A stretch of DNA of 64,000 nucleotides, from contig NZ_AYMP01000004.1 in the NCBI RefSeq assembly GCF_000633515.1, forward strand, positions 1 to 64,000. Reading direction: 5' to 3'. Source of the DNA: Morganella morganii H1r. Its GTDB lineage: Bacteria; Pseudomonadota; Gammaproteobacteria; Enterobacterales; Enterobacteriaceae. Both the position numbers and the translations under genes were made by a program. Shown piece after piece: positions 52,466 through 61,846 of this stretch. The notes beneath the pieces are model-generated. The model was not told where the DNA came from and did no database searches. It saw only the letters and a list, made by a program, of their open reading frames with translations. Within the stretch, counting starts at the first letter, position 1. Every line of letters begins with the position of its first letter.

Positions 52466-55204
52466 ATGGCTAATACCACTATTCTTGCGTTACAGGGGCT
52501 GTCCTGCGGACATTGTACCGCCAGTGTGAAAAAAGCACTCGACGCCCGCCCGGATGTTGAATCTGCCGTGGTCACCCTTGATTTTGCCAAAGTGACCGGT
52601 GATGCGGATGCGCAATCCCTCATCAGTACTATCGAAGACGCGGGTTACGAGGCTCAGATCGCTGACAAACCCGGTACAATTTTACAGCTTTCCGGGCTGA
52701 ATTGTATGAAATGTGCCGCGAAAACGCAAAGTGCATTAGAAGCGGTTGAGGGTGTTGCGGCTGCGGTGGTTGATACCAAAGAAGCGAAAGTGTACGGCAG
52801 CGCCGATGCACAGACCTTAATCAGCGCAGTGGAAGCCGCCGGTTATCAGGCGGTGGTGGCGGGAGAAAACGCCTCCCCAAAATCTGAACCGCTGACGCCG
52901 TCTCAGACTGAGGCTGCGTCAGCGGAGCACTGCGACATTCCGGCCACCCCGGACAATACCCCTGCCATGCCGGTGATTGAGGAGGACGACGACAGTCTCT
53001 CCTTCCTGCTCGACGGTATGACCTGTGCAAGCTGTGTGAGCAAAGTACACAAAGCGCTGCTCAGTGTGGATGGCGTGGAAAATGCCCGTGTGAACCTCGC
53101 GGAACGCAGTGCGCTGGTCACCGGTCACGCTTCTGCGGATGCGCTGATCGCCGCCGTGGAGAAAGCCGGTTACGGCGCAGAGCTGATTCAGGATGATGCC
53201 AAACGCCGTGAGCGCCAGCAGGAAGTGGCTGTCGCTAATATGAAACGGTTCCGCTGGCAGGCTGCTCTGGCACTGGCAGTCGGTATCCCGGTGATGATCT
53301 GGGGGATGATCGGCGACAATATGATGCTGACCCCGGCGAACCACGGGATCTGGCTGACCATCGGGATCGTCACCCTGGCGGTGATGATTCTGGCGGGCGG
53401 GCATTTCTACCGCAGCGCCTGGCAATCCCTGAAAAACGGCAGTGCAACGATGGATACCCTGGTGGCTCTCGGCACCGGTGCCGCATGGCTCTATTCCATC
53501 ACGGTAAACCTCTGGCCGGATGTATTCCCGCCGCAGGCGCGTCACCTCTATTATGAGGCCAGCGCCATGATTATCGGTCTGATCAACCTGGGTCATATGC
53601 TGGAGCAGCGAGCCCGCCAGCGCTCGTCAAAAGCGCTGGAGCGCCTGCTGGATCTGACTCCGCCGACCGCCCGTGTGGTGACGCCGGAAGGGGAAAAAGA
53701 TGTACCGCTGGCCGATGTACAGCCGGGGATGATCCTGCGCCTGACCACCGGTGACCGCGTGCCGGTCGATGGTGAGATCACGGAAGGCGAAGTGTGGATG
53801 GATGAGGCAATGCTGACCGGGGAGCCTATCCCGCAGCAGAAAACCACCGGCGATACCGTTTCTGCCGGAACCACCGTGCAGGACGGCACCGTGCTGTTCC
53901 GTGCCGCCGCTGTCGGCAGCAAAACCACGCTGGCACGCATCATTAAACTGGTGCGTCAGGCACAGAGCAGTAAACCGGAAATCGGCCAGCTGGCGGACAA
54001 AATCTCAGCCGTCTTTGTGCCGGTTGTGGTGGTCATCGCCCTGATCGCCGGTGCTGTCTGGTACTTCTTCGGCCCTGCACCGCAGATAACCTATGCACTG
54101 GTGATTATTACCACGGTACTGATTATCGCCTGCCCGTGTGCACTGGGGCTGGCAACGCCGATGTCGATTATTTCCGGGGTCGGACGCGCCGCTGAGTTTG
54201 GTGTGCTGGTACGGGATGCGGATGCGTTACAGCAGGCAAGCACCCTCGACACCATTGTTTTCGACAAAACCGGGACCCTGACCGAAGGCATGCCGCAGGT
54301 AACGGAAATCCATACCTTCAATGGTTTCAGTGACGATGATGTACTGCGTCTCGCGGCAGCGCTGGAAAGCGGCTCTAATCACCCGCTGGCCCGGGCCATC
54401 ACTGAACGTGCGAAAGCGCTGACACTGCCGTCTGTCACGCAGTTCCGCACCCTGGCGGGGATGGGGATCAGCGGGGAGTCTGAAGGCCGGACACTGCTGC
54501 TGGGTAACCATGCACTGATGCAGGCACAAAAAATCAGCACCGCCGGGGAAGCGGATGCGCTGGTACAATCCCAGGCCGGTAAAGGCGTGACCCCGGTAAT
54601 GCTAGCGGTTGACGGCAATATTGCGGCGATACTTTCCATCCGTGATCCGCTGCGTGAGGACAGTGTCAGTGCGCTGGCGCGTCTGCACAAACAGGGATAC
54701 CGCCTGGTGATGCTGACCGGGGACAACGAAGTGACCGCCCGGGCTATCGCCAAAGAAGCCGGTATTGATGAAGTGATCGCCGGTGTACTGCCGGACGGCA
54801 AAGCCGCTGCCATTGAAAAATTACAGCAGGCCGGACGCCGTGTCGCGATGGTCGGTGACGGTATCAATGACGCACCGGCACTGGCACGGGCCGATGTGGG
54901 GATCGCCATGGGCGGCGGCAGTGATATCGCCATCGAAACGGCGGCAATCACCCTGATGCGTCACAGCCTGCACGGTGTGGCTGATGCGGTGGCTATCTCG
55001 AAAGGGACACTGCGCAACATGAAACAGAACCTGCTGGGTGCCTTTATTTATAACACCCTCGGGATCCCGATCGCCGCCGGGGTGCTGTTCCCGTTCACCG
55101 GCACACTGCTGAATCCGGTGGTGGCAGGGGCGGCCATGGCGCTGTCATCCATTACCGTGGTCAGTAACGCCAACCGGCTGTTACGTTTTAAACCGAAAGA
55201 TTAA
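52466..55204 (+). CDS. copA: Cu(I)-exporting P1B-type ATPase
   Basis: This 912-aa inner-membrane pump has three N-terminal metal-binding domains with CGHC (about 14), CMKC (about 77) and CASC (about 188). E. coli CopA has two. Eight membrane helices follow with the transport motif CPC ([11 protein letters not shown]). TGEP, DKTGT (phosphorylated Asp), SNHPLA and GDGINDAPA are intact, so the enzyme should be active. It expels Cu(I) to the periplasm. The start at 52466 has AAGGA nine bases upstream; the ORF opens 13 codons earlier without a site. CueR should switch it on. Confidence 0.97.
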   Translation: MANTTILALQGLSCGHCTASVKKALDARPDVESAVVTLDFAKVTGDADAQSLISTIEDAGYEAQIADKPGTILQLSGLNCMKCAAKTQSALEAVEGVAAAVVDTKEAKVYGSADAQTLISAVEAAGYQAVVAGENASPKSEPLTPSQTEAASAEHCDIPATPDNTPAMPVIEEDDDSLSFLLDGMTCASCVSKVHKALLSVDGVENARVNLAERSALVTGHASADALIAAVEKAGYGAELIQDDAKRRERQQEVAVANMKRFRWQAALALAVGIPVMIWGMIGDNMMLTPANHGIWLTIGIVTLAVMILAGGHFYRSAWQSLKNGSATMDTLVALGTGAAWLYSITVNLWPDVFPPQARHLYYEASAMIIGLINLGHMLEQRARQRSSKALERLLDLTPPTARVVTPEGEKDVPLADVQPGMILRLTTGDRVPVDGEITEGEVWMDEAMLTGEPIPQQKTTGDTVSAGTTVQDGTVLFRAAAVGSKTTLARIIKLVRQAQSSKPEIGQLADKISAVFVPVVVVIALIAGAVWYFFGPAPQITYALVIITTVLIIACPCALGLATPMSIISGVGRAAEFGVLVRDADALQQASTLDTIVFDKTGTLTEGMPQVTEIHTFNGFSDDDVLRLAAALESGSNHPLARAITERAKALTLPSVTQFRTLAGMGISGESEGRTLLLGNHALMQAQKISTAGEADALVQSQAGKGVTPVMLAVDGNIAAILSIRDPLREDSVSALARLHKQGYRLVMLTGDNEVTARAIAKEAGIDEVIAGVLPDGKAAAIEKLQQAGRRVAMVGDGINDAPALARADVGIAMGGGSDIAIETAAITLMRHSLHGVADAVAISKGTLRNMKQNLLGAFIYNTLGIPIAAGVLFPFTGTLLNPVVAGAAMALSSITVVSNANRLLRFKPKD

Positions 55205-55219
55205 TCTCTGATCTGATAA

Positions 55220-55415
55220 GGAAGCGAATGATTCGCTCCCTTGAGATTGCTGACAAAGCAGGATAAAGCGTGGTTTTTCCTGCTTTGTGTTATCAGCCGA
55301 AAATCAATAAATTGATTTTTCTGGTTTATTTTTACAACCTCTGCCGGTCGTCGCCAACCCCTGCGGGTTTGTCAACGGCCTGACGGGAGCGAATACTTCG
55401 CTCCCTTATTTTTTT
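55220..55415 (+). terminator. Cluster of hairpins after copA, ending in a terminator
   Basis: Four hairpins follow copA: GGAAGCGAAT/ATTCGCTCCC (55220-55240), AAAGCAGGA/TCCTGCTTT (about 55255-55287), AAATCAA/TTGATTT (about 55302-55320) and GGGAGCGAA/TTCGCTCCC (55385-55405). The last is followed by TTATTTTTTT, a good terminator. The first and last share the same arms. The whole 300-bp gap up to ybaP holds no gene. Confidence 0.65.
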
Positions 55416-55504
55416 CCTGCTGATTAACCGGATATGACTTATCAGGGTTGAAAAAAAAGTGCGCTTGCAGTCAACTAAGGTATCGTTTCACGACAGGAGT
55501 CGTC

Positions 55505-56314
55505 ATGAAAACACTGTTCCGCCGGCTGAAAGATTACCTTATCCCGCCTGATCCGCAGGGTGGCTGCACCTGGCCTTCGGTTGACCTCACATTGCCCGGG
55601 GATATCTCACTGCACCTGGTCGGCAGTATTCATATGGGGTCGGAAGCCATGTATCCGCTGCCCGGCCCGCTGCTGGAAAGAATTAACCATGCTGATGGCC
55701 TGATTGTGGAAGCAGATATCACCCGTCCGGCACCGCCGTTCCCGGGACAGGCCCCGGAATCCCCCCGTCTGCCGGTAAGTGAGCGCTTACCGGAGCACCT
55801 GAGAAACGACTACCGCCGGTATTGTGAGGAACAACGCCAGCCGGTACAGACGCTGGATACCCTGCCTGCCTGGCAGGTGGCGCTGATCCTGCAGTCCGCC
55901 CAGGCACAAAGTCTCGGGCTGCGGCCGCATTACGGCATTGATTATCAGATGCTCAATGCCGCTCACGGACAGAATATCCCCGTTTTTGAGCTGGAAGGCA
56001 CACAGGCACAGCTGCAGATGCTGCTGGATTTCCCGGACGAAGGACTGAGCCTGCTGGAAGATACCCTGGCCTACTGGCATGACAATGCACGGGCCCTTCA
56101 GATTATGCTCGGCTGGTGGCTCGATTACCGGCCGGAAAAACTCGCACAGCCACTACCCGCCACCTTCAGCGAGCAGACGTATCAGCACCTGATGATAAAC
56201 CGCAATGACGCCTGGAAAATCCGGCTGACGCAACTGCCGCCCGGCAATTATGTGGTGGCGGTCGGCGCACTGCATCTTTACGGCGACCATAATCTGCCGT
56301 CCATTTTGTGTTAA
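55505..56314 (+). CDS. ybaP: TraB/GumN-family protein YbaP
   Basis: This 269-aa protein has the TraB/GumN fold: the N-terminal HLVGSIHMGSEAMYPLP segment with its GxxH motif, an EADI acidic motif and the C-terminal NYVVAVGALHLYGDHNLPSIL block. The family resembles metalloproteases of the erythromycin-esterase/Tiki type; E. coli YbaP has no settled role. The start at 55505 has AGGAG upstream. It precedes ybaK, as the neighbouring genes do in E. coli. Confidence 0.88.
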   Translation: MKTLFRRLKDYLIPPDPQGGCTWPSVDLTLPGDISLHLVGSIHMGSEAMYPLPGPLLERINHADGLIVEADITRPAPPFPGQAPESPRLPVSERLPEHLRNDYRRYCEEQRQPVQTLDTLPAWQVALILQSAQAQSLGLRPHYGIDYQMLNAAHGQNIPVFELEGTQAQLQMLLDFPDEGLSLLEDTLAYWHDNARALQIMLGWWLDYRPEKLAQPLPATFSEQTYQHLMINRNDAWKIRLTQLPPGNYVVAVGALHLYGDHNLPSILC

Positions 56315-56365
56315 ACTGGCAGACCTTGTGACACTGCCGTCTGAATTATCTGCAAGGAAAGACCT

Positions 56366-56845
56366 ATGACACCGGCTGTAAAACTTCTGGAAAAAAACCG
56401 GATTTCATTCACCCTCCATCCTTACGAACATGATCCGAATGATCATAATTTCGGTGATGAAGCGGTCCGCAAACTCAATATCGATGCCCGTCAGGTATAC
56501 AAAACCCTGCTGGTGGCACTGAACGGTGATAATAAACACCTTGCCGTGGCCGTCACCCCGGTATCAGAACAGCTTGATTTAAAAGCAGTGGCCAAAGCCC
56601 TTGGTGTGAAAAAAGCAGAAATGGCCGACCCGGTGAATGCACAGAAAGTCACCGGTTATCTGGTGGGCGGGATCAGCCCGCTGGGGCAGAAAAAACGCCT
56701 GCCGACCCTGATTGATGAGGGGGCTCAGGAATTTGCCACTATTTTCGTTTCCGGCGGCAAGCGCGGCCTGGATATCGAACTGGCGCCGCAGGATCTGGCA
56801 AAAGTGCTGGACGGTAAATTTGCCCCGGTCGCGAAACGGGACTGA
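56366..56845 (+). CDS. ybaK: Cys-tRNA(Pro)/Cys-tRNA(Cys) deacylase YbaK
   Basis: This 159-aa editing enzyme hydrolyses Cys mis-attached to tRNA-Pro by ProRS. The YbaK core ([45 protein letters not shown]) with the essential Lys and the [18 protein letters not shown] block are present. A shared terminator with ushA follows. Confidence 0.95.
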   Translation: MTPAVKLLEKNRISFTLHPYEHDPNDHNFGDEAVRKLNIDARQVYKTLLVALNGDNKHLAVAVTPVSEQLDLKAVAKALGVKKAEMADPVNAQKVTGYLVGGISPLGQKKRLPTLIDEGAQEFATIFVSGGKRGLDIELAPQDLAKVLDGKFAPVAKRD

Positions 56846-56854
56846 TATACCGAA

Positions 56855-56888
56855 TAAAAAACGGGGGTTGAAGTGCCCCCGATTTTTT
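56855..56888. terminator. Bidirectional terminator between ybaK and ushA
   Basis: The stem CGGGGG/CCCCCG (56862-56867 with 56876-56881) has TTTTTT on the plus side and an A-run (56856-56861) giving T residues on the minus side. Confidence 0.8.
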
Positions 56889-56905
56889 ATTATTCAGACA
56901 ATCAA

Positions 56906-58573
56906 TTATTTGTTTTTATAAATAATTTCGCCCTTCGGCTCATAATCTGCCGCTTTCAGCGGTGAATGGGCTTCAATATACCCTTTCAGTACTTCCGCAT
57001 CGACAAAGCCGGTATTGACATAGCCCGGATGAGAATCAATTTTCGGATAACCATCCCCGCCGATCGCATTGAAGTTCAGTGTCGCCATACGGTAGGTTTT
57101 TGCCGGATCCAGCGGTTTGCCGTCAATCGTCACATCACTCACGGAGCCGTCTTTATTCAGGATCAGGCCGACATTATAAAACTGCGCATAAGCCCCTGAA
57201 TCGGTTTTCATATTTGCCACGGCGGTCAGATACGGCAGCACTTCGCTGCCTTTGAAATCGATATACACCAGTTCGTTGGCAAACGGCTGCACTTTCAGCA
57301 CATTTTTATAGGTGATGTCACCCGGTTCGATAGAATCACGCACACCGCCGCCGCTCATAATAGCGAAATCCGCATTCGCCCGTTCTTTTTGCGCCGCCAG
57401 CAGCAGGTGCCCCATGCTGGTCTGTACAAAACGGACTTTGCTGCGATCACCTTCCAGTTTGCTGTCAACCGAGCCGACTTTAATATTCAGCTGCTCATTG
57501 CCTTTTTCCTGATACGGTGTCAGCAGTTTCAGCATTTCCGGGCTTTCGCTGATTTCAGCGGTGTAATACACCCGCTCTGATGTGCCGTCTTCTTTGGTGA
57601 CTTTTTTCTTCAGGTTCACCGGGATAAGCTGATAATGCTTCAGCGTGAACTCACCGTTGCGGAACTGAAAATCCGCACGTCCCACATACTTGCCCCATTC
57701 ATGAGCCTGTACAATCCAGGTGCCGTTCTGGTTATCCGGCGCACACGGGGTGCCGGGAACGTAATCGGCGATTTTGTAATTCTTGTTTTCCGGCTGCATA
57801 CAGACCGGATCCTGCGAGTGACCGCCGACAATCATATCCAGATAACCGGCCGGCAGGCTGCGTGCCATTTCCACATCCCCGGGGGCGTTGGAGCCGTGAT
57901 TGCTGTCATCGTAGTGTCCCATATGGGTGGCGGCGATGATGATGTCCGGCTTTTCGGTTTCACGCAGTGCTTCAACCACTTTTTTAGCTTCGTCTGCCGG
58001 AACGCGGAATTCCGTATCCGGGAAGTTACCCGGGTTCCCGATTTTCGCTGTATCATCCGTTGTCAGACCAATCACCGCAATTTTCACGCCCTGCTTATCA
58101 AAGATGGCATACGGTTTAAACAGGCGTTCACCGGTGCTTTTCTTATAGATATTGGCGGACAGGAACGGGAATGTGGCCCATTTTTCCTGAGTACGCAGCG
58201 TTTCAAGCGGATTATCAAACTCGTGGTTGCCCAGCGCCATCGCATCATAACCGACCAGGTTCATCCCTTTGAAATCCGGCTCGGCATTCTGTAAATCAGA
58301 TTCAGGCACGCCGGTATTGATATCACCGCCGGAAAGCAGCAGCAGCGAACCGCCCTTTTCCGCCACTTCCTTACGGATCCCGTCTACCAGCGTTTTCTGA
58401 GCGGACAGGCCGTATTCACCGTGATCGTTCTGCCAGAAATGGCCGTGGTGGTCATTGGTGTGCAGAATGGTGATGTCATAGGTTTTATCTTTTTCCCAGG
58501 CATTCGCCAGCGCCGGAAAAAGTATTGCAGATACCGCCAGCGCACAGGCTGTGGTTTTCAGTGTAAATGTCAT
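56906..58573 (-). CDS. ushA: Periplasmic UDP-sugar hydrolase / 5'-nucleotidase
   Basis: This 555-aa secreted enzyme has a signal peptide (about 1-25, ending ALANA). The metallophosphatase domain includes ITILHTNDHHGHFW, GGDINTG, GNHEFD and HMGHYD, and the C-terminal substrate domain has FNVGLILNKDG and NFIAxGGDGYP-type (here NFNAIGGDGYPK) motifs. It splits UDP-sugars and nucleotides outside the inner membrane for nucleoside salvage. The Met at 58573 is chosen because AGGGA lies six bases upstream; the Met at 58579 abuts that site. Confidence 0.96.
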   Translation of the reverse strand: MTFTLKTTACALAVSAILFPALANAWEKDKTYDITILHTNDHHGHFWQNDHGEYGLSAQKTLVDGIRKEVAEKGGSLLLLSGGDINTGVPESDLQNAEPDFKGMNLVGYDAMALGNHEFDNPLETLRTQEKWATFPFLSANIYKKSTGERLFKPYAIFDKQGVKIAVIGLTTDDTAKIGNPGNFPDTEFRVPADEAKKVVEALRETEKPDIIIAATHMGHYDDSNHGSNAPGDVEMARSLPAGYLDMIVGGHSQDPVCMQPENKNYKIADYVPGTPCAPDNQNGTWIVQAHEWGKYVGRADFQFRNGEFTLKHYQLIPVNLKKKVTKEDGTSERVYYTAEISESPEMLKLLTPYQEKGNEQLNIKVGSVDSKLEGDRSKVRFVQTSMGHLLLAAQKERANADFAIMSGGGVRDSIEPGDITYKNVLKVQPFANELVYIDFKGSEVLPYLTAVANMKTDSGAYAQFYNVGLILNKDGSVSDVTIDGKPLDPAKTYRMATLNFNAIGGDGYPKIDSHPGYVNTGFVDAEVLKGYIEAHSPLKAADYEPKGEIIYKNK

Positions 58574-58618
58574 GGTCATTCCCTGTGTGTCTGAATAATG
58601 ATACCGGCACAGAAACAA

Positions 58619-59190
58619 CTCTCTCCGGCGTTCTGCTGAAAGTATGATGAAAATTCACAAATTTTTACACCCGTTATGATAAACACAGCAAAAAAAGTGC
58701 GACCTGAATCGATATTTTGTCATTTTACGGATCCGCACAAATACGAGAACGAATCCTTAAAAAATCGTTAAATATCAATATACAACAGAGAAAAATCAGG
58801 TATTTATCCACCAGGTGACAGTGCGGTTATTTTATACTGCGGAGATATTACAGTGCTGTTACCGGCATAAATATCGCAATTAAACCTATTTTTTTCAGGT
58901 TATTTTTATAAATATATCATTATCGATATTAAAAACAGATTAAATAACCTCAACACATTGTTAACTAACAATAATGTAAACGATTAAAGTAAACCAATGA
59001 CGGCGGCAACGGGGATCACAAAGAGCAGAATAAGCTGAAAATAGTTAAAGCTGAATGGTATCTGCTGTTAAGTCCTGTTTTTTACATAATTAGTTATATT
59101 TTTAACGCGATTTATATCACGGAAACATGTATTATATTTATAGTCAGCCCTCATCCGTTCACACCACTAATCAAAAGGAGAATGAAAAAA
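58619..59190. other. 570-bp AT-rich intergenic region, ushA / ybaL
   Basis: Divergent promoters of ushA and ybaL must lie here. The segment is AT-rich, with several A/T tracts around 58860-58985; I see no gene and no long inverted repeat. Confidence 0.5.
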
Positions 59191-60999
59191 GTGCATTCAA
59201 CGCCTCTTATCACAACTATTGTTGGCGGTCTCGTTCTCGCTTATTTACTCGGTATGTTAGCGCAGCGGTTAAAGATTTCCCCGTTAGTGGGTTATCTGGC
59301 GGCGGGTGTGTTAGCAGGCCCTTTTACCCCTGGATTCGTTGCCGATGCGTCTCTGGCACCGGAACTGGCGGAAATCGGGGTTATTCTGCTGATGTTCGGG
59401 GTCGGACTCCATTTTTCACTGAAAGATCTGCTGGCGGTTAAAAATATCGCTATTCCCGGCGCTATCTGTCAGATAGCTGTCGCCACCATTCTGGGTCTCG
59501 GCCTTTCCGCCCTGTTCGGCTGGGGATTATTTACCGGGATCGTATTTGGTCTGAGTTTATCCACCGCGAGTACCGTGGTGCTGCTGCGCGCCCTGGAAGA
59601 GCGGCAGCTGATAGAGAGCCAGCGCGGTCAGATAGCTATCGGCTGGCTGATTGTCGAAGACCTCGCCATGGTGTTAACCCTGGTACTGTTACCGGCTGCC
59701 GCCTCTATCATTAATAATCCGGAATCCAGTGCCAGCACATCAGAACTGCTGATGAGCCTGAGCGTTACTATCGGTAAGGTCGTGGCATTCATCCTGATTA
59801 TGATTTTTATCGGCCGCCGTGTGATCCCGTGGTTACTTGCCAAAACAGCCGCTACCGGCTCCCGCGAGCTGTTTACCCTGGCAGTGCTGGTGCTGGCGCT
59901 GGGTATTGCTTATGCCGCCGTCGCCCTGTTTGATGCCTCGTTTGCCCTCGGCGCGTTCTTTGCCGGTATGGTGCTCAATGAGTCAGAGCTGAGCCACCGT
60001 GCCGCACAGGATACCCTGCCGCTGCGTGATGCTTTCGCGGTACTGTTCTTTGTCTCTGTCGGGATGCTGTTTGACCCGATGGTGCTGATTAACCACCCGC
60101 TGGGCGTGCTCGGTGTACTGGCAATTATTATCATCGGTAAATCCGCCGCCGCTCTGCTGCTGGTGAGGATGTTCGGCCATAACCGGCGAACAGCCCTGAC
60201 TGTTGCCGTCAGCCTTGCGCAAATCGGGGAATTCGCATTTATCCTCGCCGGAATGGGGGTCACGCTGGAGGTCCTCAACCGCCAGGCCAATGACCTGATC
60301 CTGGCCGGTGCGATTGTCTCTATCATGCTCAACCCGGTGCTGTTTACGCTGCTGGACCGCTATCTGGATAAAACCGAGACGCCGGAAGAGCAGCAGGAAG
60401 AGGAAACGCTGGAAGAAATCACCCAGGTGCCGGTCAATATCTGCGGACATACCATTATTGTCGGCTATGGCCGTGTCGGTGCGATGCTGGCGGATAAGCT
60501 GCATAATAAAGGGTATCCGGTTGTGGTGGTGGAAGATACCCGCGCCCGTTTCGAGGAACTCGCAGAACGCGGCTACCCTTCCGTGATGGGTAACGCGGTG
60601 GCACAGGATGTACTGGATCTTGCCCGTGCCGATTGCGCCAGTGCGCTGCTGCTGACTATTCCGAACGGTTATGAGGCCGGTGAGATTGTCGCCAAAGCCC
60701 GCGCCATGAATGCGCATATGACGATCATTGTCCGCGCGCATTATGACGATGAGCGTACCTATATTATGGAGCGCGGTGCAAACCGTGTGGTAATTGGTGA
60801 GTTTGAAATCGCCCGCGCAATGAGCTCTTTGCTGACGGAAAACCAGACCGACCATGAATTTGGCTGCCCGGTCAACATCAATCCGGCGGCAGAAACCGCA
60901 CCGGAAGCAGAGACAGAAGGCCGCTCACTGCATGAGATGTTGCGCAAACCGGAAGCAGATACCGCCCCGGAAAACCAGAATCCGCATCCGTCGGCATAA
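59191..60999 (+). CDS. ybaL: CPA2-family cation/proton antiporter YbaL
   Basis: This 602-aa Kef-type transporter has 12-13 membrane helices (about 5-385) with the NAxEEQ-type core replaced by FALGAFFAGMVLNESELSHRAAQDTLPLRDAFAVLFFVSVGMLFDP. A C-terminal RCK/TrkA-N domain follows, with the nucleotide motif VGYGRVGAMLADKL. It shares long stretches with E. coli YbaL. GTG at 59191 is preferred: AAAGGAG sits nine bases upstream, the protein then aligns with the E. coli start, and the ATG at 59182 is only one base from the site. It is followed by gsk in E. coli; here the lipase and microcin-like genes intervene. Confidence 0.93.
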   Translation: MHSTPLITTIVGGLVLAYLLGMLAQRLKISPLVGYLAAGVLAGPFTPGFVADASLAPELAEIGVILLMFGVGLHFSLKDLLAVKNIAIPGAICQIAVATILGLGLSALFGWGLFTGIVFGLSLSTASTVVLLRALEERQLIESQRGQIAIGWLIVEDLAMVLTLVLLPAAASIINNPESSASTSELLMSLSVTIGKVVAFILIMIFIGRRVIPWLLAKTAATGSRELFTLAVLVLALGIAYAAVALFDASFALGAFFAGMVLNESELSHRAAQDTLPLRDAFAVLFFVSVGMLFDPMVLINHPLGVLGVLAIIIIGKSAAALLLVRMFGHNRRTALTVAVSLAQIGEFAFILAGMGVTLEVLNRQANDLILAGAIVSIMLNPVLFTLLDRYLDKTETPEEQQEEETLEEITQVPVNICGHTIIVGYGRVGAMLADKLHNKGYPVVVVEDTRARFEELAERGYPSVMGNAVAQDVLDLARADCASALLLTIPNGYEAGEIVAKARAMNAHMTIIVRAHYDDERTYIMERGANRVVIGEFEIARAMSSLLTENQTDHEFGCPVNINPAAETAPEAETEGRSLHEMLRKPEADTAPENQNPHPSA

Positions 61000-61020
61000 T
61001 CTGTTTTAATCCGCTGTGAA

Positions 61021-61049
61021 ATACAAGCCCGGATTTTCCGGGCTTGTAT
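61021..61049. terminator. Bidirectional hairpin between ybaL and the microcin-like gene
   Basis: The stem ATACAAGCCCGG/CCGGGCTTGTAT is strong but has no T-run, and lies between two converging genes. Confidence 0.55.
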
Positions 61050-61056
61050 CTGATGC

Positions 61057-61347
61057 TTAGTGCTGTGAATTAAAATAATTTCTGTACATTTCCATCTGCT
61101 CGGGTGTGATTTGTGTCGGATTAACAAGTATAGGTATTGGTACATTGACAGGAAGTTGTTTTATACCGTCGTGAATTAAACTACCTACCACCGCAGTTCC
61201 GGCTCCGACCACTGGTGCTGCAGGTGTCATTGATGCACCTATTGCAGCCGTTAATACCAGGTCATTTATAAATTTAATATTATCAATGTTATCCTGATTA
61301 CCTGCACCTGAAACACTTTCCATCATATATCTGGCTAATAATTTCAT
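61057..61347 (-). CDS. Microcin-like peptide precursor (double-glycine leader)
   Basis: This 96-aa protein begins MKLLARYMMESVSGAG, which has the features of a class II bacteriocin leader: a short charged start, hydrophobic residues at -12, -7 and -4, and SGA before the predicted cut. The remaining 81 residues hold a Gly/Ala-rich hydrophobic segment (LVLTAAIGASMTPAAPVVGAGTAVVGSLI), as in microcin V and relatives, then a Pro-rich part and an aromatic C-terminus. Its ATG follows the stop of the small membrane protein upstream by one base. No exporter genes are in the window. The call is by pattern only; a different small export substrate is possible. Confidence 0.5.
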   Translation of the reverse strand: MKLLARYMMESVSGAGNQDNIDNIKFINDLVLTAAIGASMTPAAPVVGAGTAVVGSLIHDGIKQLPVNVPIPILVNPTQITPEQMEMYRNYFNSQH

Positions 61348-61348
61348 A

Positions 61349-61639
61349 TTATTTAATCCTTTTTACAGAGTCTGATACCCATAGTGAGATCAGATTCATA
61401 ACACCGCCTGCGATAACAGCCATAACATAATGAGTATCTGTACAAAATGAAAAATTGAAATACACCTCTTTTAATATACTTAACTTTAAAAGAGGAAATA
61501 CGGTGACAAAGAATAATGATACAAATATGGATATAATTACTTTGTTTATTATTGTTTGTTTTAGTATTGCCCGCCTGAAACAGATAATATTAACCAGACT
61601 CAGTAACACAGCAATAAAATACTGACCATTATCAAGCAT
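61349..61639 (-). CDS. Small membrane protein, possible microcin immunity protein
   Basis: This 96-aa protein has three predicted membrane helices (about 6-22, 31-52 and 70-90) and a Lys/Arg-rich C-terminus. It is translated in one unit with the microcin-like gene, its stop one base before that ATG. Immunity proteins of class II microcins are typically small membrane proteins encoded beside the precursor, usually upstream. I recognise no named family, so the immunity role is inference from size, topology and position. Confidence 0.45.
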   Translation of the reverse strand: MLDNGQYFIAVLLSLVNIICFRRAILKQTIINKVIISIFVSLFFVTVFPLLKLSILKEVYFNFSFCTDTHYVMAVIAGGVMNLISLWVSDSVKRIK

Positions 61640-61846
61640 TGAGCCTCCTGATGAATAAAGAATAACGCTTTATCCTGCACAAAAAAAAATCATCCTGAAA
61701 ACCTAATTTTGTCCTGCAGTAATAATGATAACTATTTTTTGATATTTTTGTCATAAATAAAACCCTTGTTTTCATGCTAACCCTGCGTTATTACCTGTAA
61801 CATAAACAATAAAACCGCTTCACTACGCTACTGAAAGGGTCTGCCC

